Of a stretch of 60,283 nucleotides of DNA, positions 52,386 to 60,283 are shown piece after piece. A program made the translations under genes and the position numbers. Source of the stretch: CAYNYF01 sp964401385 (GTDB taxonomy: Bacteria > Planctomycetota > Phycisphaerae > SM23-33). Each line of letters begins with the position of its first letter. Within the stretch, counting starts at the first letter, position 1. The DNA lies in contig CAYNYF010000014.1 of NCBI GenBank assembly GCA_964401385.1, positions 1 through 60,283 on the forward strand, in the 5' to 3' direction. The notes beneath the pieces are model-generated. The model was not told where the DNA came from. It saw only the letters and a program-made list of their open reading frames with translations, and ran no database searches.

Positions 52386-53393
52386 CTACACCGTCCGCCG
52401 GAGCGTTGTCCAGCTCTTGAGCGTCTTCATGTAGTTCGCCCGCTCGAAGGCGGCCGGCTCGGGGCAGGACTGCTGGGAGAGCACGCCGCGGGCTTGGTCG
52501 ATTGATTCGTAGCCCTTGGCGGCGAGGATCTCGACCATCTCCTGGCGGATTTTCGTCAGGTGTTTCACCCCGTTTTGCAGCAGGGCCGAGACGATCTGCA
52601 CTACGGAGGCCCCGGCCAGGATCATCTTGGCCGCGTCCGCGCCGGTGTGGACGCCGCTGGTCGCCGCCAGCGACGCCCGCAGCCGCCCGTAGAGAATCGC
52701 GATCCACCGCAGCGGCAGCCGCGAATCGGCCGACGTGCTCAGTTGCAGCGCCGGGGCGACCTCCAGTTCGTCCAGGTCGATGTCGGGCTGGTAGAAGCGG
52801 TTGAAAAGCACCAGGGCGTCGGCGCCGGCCTCGTCCAGCCTGCGGGCCATGTTGGCCATGGCCGAGAAGAACGGCGAGAGCTTCACCGCCACCGGGATGG
52901 AGACCTCCGACTTGACGGCCGCCAGGACGTCCAGGTAGACCTGCTCGATCCTGGCGGCGTCGACCGACGAATTCGTCGGGATCAGGTAGATGTTCAGCTC
53001 TACCGCGTCGGCGCCGGCGGACTGGCACTTGGCGGCGTAGTCGACCCACCCGCCGGCGGAGATGCCGTTGAGGGAGGCGATCACCGGCACGTCGACGGCC
53101 TTCTTGGCGGCCGCGATGTTGTCCAGGTAGATTTCCGGGCCGACCTTCATCTCCTGCATCGGCGGGAAGTGCGAGAGGGCTTCGGCGAACGCCTCGCTGC
53201 CCTGCTGGAGGTAGTAGTCCAGCTCGGCCGCCTCCTGGGCGAGCTGCTCCTCGAAGATGGAGTGCATTACCACCGCGGCGGCGCCGGCCTCGGCCAACGC
53301 CTCGACGTTTCCCCTCTCCTCGCTCAGCGGCGAGGCCCCCGCCAGCAGCGGACCGCGCAGCTTCAGCCCCATGTATTTCGTCGTCAGGTCCAT
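52386..53393 (-). CDS. dihydroorotate dehydrogenase-like flavoprotein
   Basis: A 335-residue FMN TIM-barrel of the DHODH family. The start MDLTTKYMGLKLRGPLLAGASPLSEE is a typical barrel entry, and VELNIYLIPT and VAVKLSPFF line the FMN pocket; the C-terminus GVHTGADAAKMILAGASVVQIVSALL binds FMN phosphate. ATG 53393 has AAAGGA 8 bases upstream. No pyr genes are near. It follows nifJ on the same strand 74 bases downstream; this pairing with PFOR recurs in anaerobes, so it may not be the pyrimidine enzyme. Confidence 0.9.
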   Translation of the reverse strand: MDLTTKYMGLKLRGPLLAGASPLSEERGNVEALAEAGAAAVVMHSIFEEQLAQEAAELDYYLQQGSEAFAEALSHFPPMQEMKVGPEIYLDNIAAAKKAVDVPVIASLNGISAGGWVDYAAKCQSAGADAVELNIYLIPTNSSVDAARIEQVYLDVLAAVKSEVSIPVAVKLSPFFSAMANMARRLDEAGADALVLFNRFYQPDIDLDELEVAPALQLSTSADSRLPLRWIAILYGRLRASLAATSGVHTGADAAKMILAGASVVQIVSALLQNGVKHLTKIRQEMVEILAAKGYESIDQARGVLSQQSCPEPAAFERANYMKTLKSWTTLRRTV

Positions 53394-53467
53394 GGTCGCG
53401 CTGTCCTTTCCGGGCCATCCCCGAAGGGATGTTGTCAATCGCCAATCTGCTCCGACAGGCCGCCCGG

Positions 53468-57061
<3,594 letters not shown>

Positions 57062-57396
57062 GTTTCGAACTTCCCTTCCCAGTTTGTCCTTTGAGTTCAG
57101 GCGTGCGAAAAACGTCGTGGGCGCCTGCGGAAATTACACCTGCACCTGCCGGCAGCAGGCCCGGGGTTTGCACATCCCACTGCATTCCCCCCGTGCCGGC
57201 AAACGCAATGTTCATAATCTCATGATCGGCCTGCGGATTTCAAGCAATTTCCAGTCGGCGAAGCAGCCACGTACATGGGAATATTGGCGCCGCCCCCATC
57301 CGCGCCTGCCGGGCAGGCGCGTCGTTCGTGTTCGGATTTGCCGGGATGCGTGGAAACCGTGGGCGGGCCCGCCGTTCAAAGATTGCGGCGCGCCGC
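57062..57396. other. intergenic region upstream of nifJ
   Basis: 335 bases without a gene, between two minus-strand genes. A GC-rich hairpin with near-perfect arms lies at 57301-57321 (gcgcctgc/gcaggcgc), 76-96 bases beyond the phosphotransferase stop; no T-tract follows. A TGTAAT-like -10 on the minus strand may start nifJ, but no good -35 is visible. Confidence 0.5.
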
Positions 57397-58434
57397 TCAG
57401 TCGTTCAGGACCTGCTGGACCTCCTCCACGTGCCCCAGCACCCACTTGACCTTGCGCTCGATCATCTGGAGGAAGGGGAAGCCGTCCATTCGCCCGAAGC
57501 TGCCGGTGGCGGCGATGGGCAGGACCGCCTCGGCGATCATCGCCTCGCACATGAGGCACGGCAGGATCAGCAGCTCGGCCTTGCTGATGACGTTGGCCGA
57601 GTCGTAGCCGCCGACGAATTGCCTCAGGCGGTCGGGGTCCAACTGGGCGGGCCACTGGGCGGCGTCGTCCGAGCCGCCGATGATGGAAAATTGCAGGGCG
57701 CCGTTGGCCAGGTCGATGACCCGCTGCTGGAGGCGGGCCGAGTCGTAGTCGATGACGGCGGTGACCAGCCGGTCGCGGAACAGCATGTTGCCGGGATGCC
57801 AGTCGCCGTGCACGATCTGTCGCGGCCAGTCCTTGATGCCGGCTTGGTCGCCCTGCTCGGCGCAGTGGCGGTAGGCGTCTTTCAGGTAGGAGATTGTCTG
57901 CATCAGCTCGTCCGGCTCCGGACGCGTCTCCAGCGGAAGCGAGGTGATGGTGTTGCCGATGGCCTGGCTGACGCCGAGGGCGCCGTGGTAGCTGCCCTGG
58001 GGCGGGGTGTACTCGCTGCGAAAGTCGGCCAGCAGCTTGTGGTAGAGCCCGAGAATCCTGCCGGCGTCGGAGGTCGCCTCCTTCGACCGGTCGTAGTAGC
58101 CGGCGTCGATGAACTCGAACATCTCGTAGATCTGGTCGTTCAGGACGAGCATGGAATTGTTGTCGGGGCGGGTGCCGATCAGGTGGGCCAGGGGGAAGCC
58201 CTCGGCGGCCAGGTGGAGCTGAATCTGGTGGGTGAAGGCGACCTTCCGCAGATCGTCCTTGCCGCGGGCGCGGCGCTTGAAGAGGAACCGCCCGCCCTGG
58301 CTGGTGATAACGACCTTGGGCGACCGCCGCGAGCCCCGAGGGAAGTCCTTGATGGACTCGATGACCCCGAGGTCATAGTGACTCAGGCAGACGGACAACT
58401 CTTCAGCCCCGTATGTTTCTCGTTCCAGGGCCAT
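57397..58434 (-). CDS. aminoglycoside phosphotransferase-fold kinase (CotS-like)
   Basis: A 345-residue protein kinase-like phosphotransferase. The catalytic loop is IVHGDWHPGNMLF (H-x-D-x4-N) and the metal-binding motif is AVIDYDSAR; the N-lobe Lys is in RFLFKRRA. Substrates in the fold include aminoglycosides, choline, homoserine and spore-coat components, and cannot be told here. ATG 58434 with GGAAGG about 10 bases upstream is preferred to an upstream GTG-like start whose product begins with a Cys-rich stretch. No neighbours hint at a pathway. Confidence 0.85.
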   Translation of the reverse strand: MALERETYGAEELSVCLSHYDLGVIESIKDFPRGSRRSPKVVITSQGGRFLFKRRARGKDDLRKVAFTHQIQLHLAAEGFPLAHLIGTRPDNNSMLVLNDQIYEMFEFIDAGYYDRSKEATSDAGRILGLYHKLLADFRSEYTPPQGSYHGALGVSQAIGNTITSLPLETRPEPDELMQTISYLKDAYRHCAEQGDQAGIKDWPRQIVHGDWHPGNMLFRDRLVTAVIDYDSARLQQRVIDLANGALQFSIIGGSDDAAQWPAQLDPDRLRQFVGGYDSANVISKAELLILPCLMCEAMIAEAVLPIAATGSFGRMDGFPFLQMIERKVKWVLGHVEEVQQVLND

Positions 58435-58736
58435 GATATGCGACCTTCCTACCGATGCAGGGCAATCCGGGCAGCATGATACCGCCCACGCCCGGGCAGT
58501 CAAAATGTTTCGTGGGCGCGCCCGGCCGAGGGCCGCATAAAAGGCCGGGTGGAATCGACTGAATTCTTTCCGCCCGGCTTGCCGATAGCACTATGCTACC
58601 CAATCTGTGGTGGCTTACCAGAGCCGGGGCCGCACATGTAGGCACGCGGCCGGCCGCCCCAGCGAATTGCCGCAACGCCTTGCGGGAGCGTGCCTGACCG
58701 CGATTTTGGCCGGCCGGAAAAAAGCTAAACTTTGCC
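58435..58736. other. intergenic region, no gene seen
   Basis: About 300 bases between the phosphotransferase gene and the next promoter. No open frame with coding character, no repeat family and no terminator was recognised. Confidence 0.5.
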
Positions 58737-58775
58737 TTGACGTTCGGACGATGTTAGGATAGCTTCTATCCGAAC
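58737..58775 (+). promoter_or_regulatory. promoter with nested dyad upstream of the lexA region
   Basis: TTGACG (58737-58742), 17-bp spacer, TAGCTT (58760-58765). Two inverted repeats overlap it: ggatag-ctt-ctatcc at 58757-58771 and outer arms gttcgga (58742-58748) and tccgaac (58769-58775). The inner repeat covers the -10, as expected of a repressor site. LexA itself is the obvious candidate because lexA lies ~540 bases downstream, but no LexA motif for this lineage is known to me. Confidence 0.5.
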
Positions 58776-58918
58776 AGGAGCCAAATAGACGTTGCCGCCG
58801 AGCCGACGCTGGGACGAAAACGTCGGCTGACGCGGGCCGCGATGGTTTCCGGGCGGGGCCGACTTCGGCCTGCCCGGAGCCGCGGCCGGCGCGACAGAAG
58901 CAGGAAAGGATGCACAGA

Positions 58919-59530
58919 ATGTACTTCGAGGCACCTGTTTGTCAGTTTGGTCCCGGCGGCGATTACGCCCGGACCTACCCGGCCGGGGCAGAGCCATTGC
59001 CCCGGAAATTGCCTTGGGACGCGGGCCACCTCGCCGCCCCGGCCGGGGGCGCCGGCGAGGAAGCCGAGTTGGTCTCTCTCGGCCCGGAAGGCATTCGCTA
59101 CCGTCGCGCCGGGAAGATACTCTCTCCGGCCCGGCGGCTGCTTGGAAGGATCGCCCGCGCCGGCCTGGCGCAACGGCCGGTAACGGTGGCCCTCAAGGAC
59201 GGAGCTGTTCTGGCGTCGGCATCGGCCAAAATGGACGAGCTGGGATTGTCCCGGTCCGGCTCGCCGTTTGTCCCGGTGCCGGCTTGTGGGTTCCGGCCAG
59301 CGGAGCAGGAGGACGACCATGCAACCGGTGACGCCACGGCAGATGGACATTCTGAAGTTCCTCGGCGACTACCGCGCCAAGCGCGGCTATTCGCCGACGA
59401 TGCAGGAGATCGCCGACTATTTCCACCTGAGCAAAGTCACCATCTTCGAGCACGTCGGCGCCCTCGAAAAAAAAGGCCTGCTTCAGCGCGGGCCCAAGCA
59501 CAGGGCCCGCTCTTTGCAGCTCACCGATGA
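58919..59530 (+). CDS. uncharacterised ORF running into lexA
   Basis: From ATG 58919 (AGGAAAGG ends 9 bases upstream) the frame is open for 203 codons. Up to about 59310 its codons end mostly in G or C and the translation looks like protein (for example VSLGPEGIRYRRAGKILSP, VTVALKDGAVLASASAKM). Beyond lexA's start this bias disappears. Either the ORF truly overlaps lexA by 212 bases or a frameshift removed its original stop; in another frame a TGA at 59329-59331 would end it with a 13-base overlap. No family is recognised. It is likely to be co-transcribed with lexA. Confidence 0.45.
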   Translation: MYFEAPVCQFGPGGDYARTYPAGAEPLPRKLPWDAGHLAAPAGGAGEEAELVSLGPEGIRYRRAGKILSPARRLLGRIARAGLAQRPVTVALKDGAVLASASAKMDELGLSRSGSPFVPVPACGFRPAEQEDDHATGDATADGHSEVPRRLPRQARLFADDAGDRRLFPPEQSHHLRARRRPRKKRPASARAQAQGPLFAAHR

Positions 59531-59927
59531 CGTGGACTTTCCCGACGCGGACAAGCCCACGCTGGTGCCGCTGGTGGGGCGAATTGCCGCCGGCCAACCG
59601 CTGGAGGCCGTCCAGAGCGACGAGTCGCTGGACCTGGAGGAGATGCTCTCCCGCCCGCAGGGAACCTTCTGCCTGCGCGTTGCCGGCAACAGCATGATTG
59701 ACGAGCAGATCCGGGACGGCGATTACGTCATCTGCGAGCGGCGCGAGACGGCCGCCAACGGCGAAACCGTGGTCGCCCTGCTGGCCGACGGGGACGCCAC
59801 GCTGAAGAAGTTCTACCGCGAGAAGGACGGCGTCCGGCTTCAGCCGGCCAACCCGGACTTCTCGCCCATCTACGTCGACAACGTGCAGATCCAGGGCGTG
59901 GTGGTCGGGGTGATCCGAAAGTTCTGA
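59319..59927 (+). CDS. lexA: LexA repressor
   Basis: A 202-residue SOS repressor that binds operator DNA and cleaves itself when RecA is activated. Residues 1-65 form the winged helix (MQPVTPRQMDILKFLGDYR). The scissile bond is A91-G92 (RIAAGQP), the catalytic Ser is S125 (AGNSMID) and the Lys is K163 (ATLKKF). AGGAGG lies 6 bases before ATG 59319. No SOS genes accompany it, though uvrD and a uracil-DNA glycosylase are in the window. Confidence 0.97.
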   Translation: MQPVTPRQMDILKFLGDYRAKRGYSPTMQEIADYFHLSKVTIFEHVGALEKKGLLQRGPKHRARSLQLTDDVDFPDADKPTLVPLVGRIAAGQPLEAVQSDESLDLEEMLSRPQGTFCLRVAGNSMIDEQIRDGDYVICERRETAANGETVVALLADGDATLKKFYREKDGVRLQPANPDFSPIYVDNVQIQGVVVGVIRKF

Positions 59928-60013
59928 CCCCCCTGCCGCCGACCCGCACTTCCCCCGGCGCCCTGGCGCACCGTCGCGATTGAACTTCGACACACCTCCC
60001 AGCTTTTTGCGTA

Positions 60014-60044
60014 AGGAGGTATCCACTTCCCTCTGGTACCTCCT
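60014..60044. repeat. inverted repeat downstream of lexA
   Basis: aggaggta (60014-60021) pairs with tacctcct (60037-60044) over a 15-base loop. It begins 87 bases after the lexA stop and may help end lexA transcription; no T-tract follows on the plus strand. Confidence 0.45.
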
Positions 60045-60050
60045 ATATCC

Positions 60051-60283
60051 GGACATGACGGCCTCAAGCGTCGGCCCGCTCAACCGGGCGTCAGCCTCTC
60101 CTCTACTGCTCCCCTGTCCCCTGCTCACCTGCTCTATGAAAAACGCCCGCACCAGCGGGCGTTTGAGCAGTTGAACAGTGGAGCAGGAGACCGCAGGCGA
60201 GCGGACATGGCGGCCTCAAGCGTCGGTGCGCTCAACCGGGCGTCAGCCTCTCCTCTACTGCTCCCCTGTCCCCTGCTCACCTG
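60051..60283. repeat. two 81-bp direct repeats
   Basis: 60051-60131 and 60203-60283 are the same except for three bases; the second copy reaches the end of the window, so it may be longer. The copies are 152 bp apart. They read ggacatg(a/g)cggcctcaagc at the start and end in gctcccctgtcccctgctca. They carry no coding signature. The 59928-60050 stretch before them is unremarkable apart from the inverted repeat at 60014. Confidence 0.85.
60139..60164 (-). terminator. intrinsic terminator, minus strand
   Basis: A perfect 10-bp stem (aaacgcccgc at 60141-60150 and gcgggcgttt at 60155-60164) with a 4-base loop. Read on the minus strand the second arm is followed by five T residues (60143-60139), the form of a rho-independent terminator for a gene beyond the right edge. 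The plus strand lacks a T-run. Confidence 0.6.

Noticed and set aside
52386..53393. Pyrimidine-pathway dihydroorotate dehydrogenase (pyrD)
   Set aside because: The fold fits, but its location behind nifJ and away from pyr genes makes the symbol unsafe.
60014..60044. Part of a 16S rRNA 3' end, because of an aaggaggt match
   Set aside because: Only an anti-SD-like octamer is shared; no rRNA sequence surrounds it.

Overview
The window is GC-rich bacterial chromosome, most likely from an uncultured member of the Planctomycetota, probably class Phycisphaerae. The inference rests on the combination of proteins with an N-terminal zinc ribbon, a low-complexity linker and a membrane segment; a PEP-CTERM-type exported protein; a Thr-type sulfatase-like hydrolase beside scattered GH2 and GH42 glycosidases; UroD-family methyltransferases; GC-rich palindromic intergenic repeats; and very small operons. 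No rRNA, tRNA, CRISPR array, phage or complete insertion sequence is seen. Pyruvate:ferredoxin oxidoreductase, a ferredoxin, an AcsE-like pterin methyltransferase and a lactate racemase homologue suggest an anaerobic or facultative life style (inference).

Layout. 1-403: decamer tandem repeat and palindromes at the edge. 404-11496: ABC exporter with a zinc-ribbon N-terminal extension, STAS protein, CBM9-like lipoprotein, YhbY, GH2 glycosidase, zinc-ribbon membrane protein, LarA-like protein and a HEAT-like exported protein. 11715-17863: class V aminotransferase-serA operon, a Gfo/Idh/MocA oxidoreductase, and the ACT protein/UPF0210 pair. 17864-22239: repeats, then zwf, pgl and a MATE transporter. 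22337-31357: sulfatase-like hydrolase, UvrD/PcrA helicase, an HTH-receiver protein with a degenerate receiver, S49 peptidase, zinc-ribbon vWA protein, pterin methyltransferase, YggS and a DJ-1/PfpI protein. 31587-36991: PEP-CTERM protein, trpF-UroD operon, and an ArsR-methyltransferase regulator in front of ahcY.

37065-40931 is a three-gene minus-strand signalling operon: HTH-receiver, HDOD-histidine kinase and receiver-GAF. 41392-49741 holds queA (TTG start), dsbD, GH42, a sugar transferase, a family 4 uracil-DNA glycosylase, a ferredoxin and a second UroD-family protein. 49920-58434 holds cmk-plsC-small winged-helix protein, a lipoprotein, the remnant of a FAD oxidoreductase, the nifJ/DHODH-like pair and a kinase-like phosphotransferase. 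58737-60283 holds a promoter with a nested dyad, an unknown ORF that runs into lexA, and long direct repeats flanking a terminator.

Three themes stand out. First, several genes have a -10 element ending only 6-9 nt before the start codon, often with a -35 at 17 bp, which predicts leaderless or near-leaderless mRNAs. Second, two HTH-receiver paralogues differ in that one has an intact phosphoacceptor Asp and the other has Asn there. Third, one-carbon and SAM chemistry recurs (AcsE-like, two UroD-like proteins, ahcY with a methyltransferase-fused repressor, queA), although no corrinoid protein is present in the window. Start codons were chosen from Shine-Dalgarno spacing, family N-termini and promoter position.
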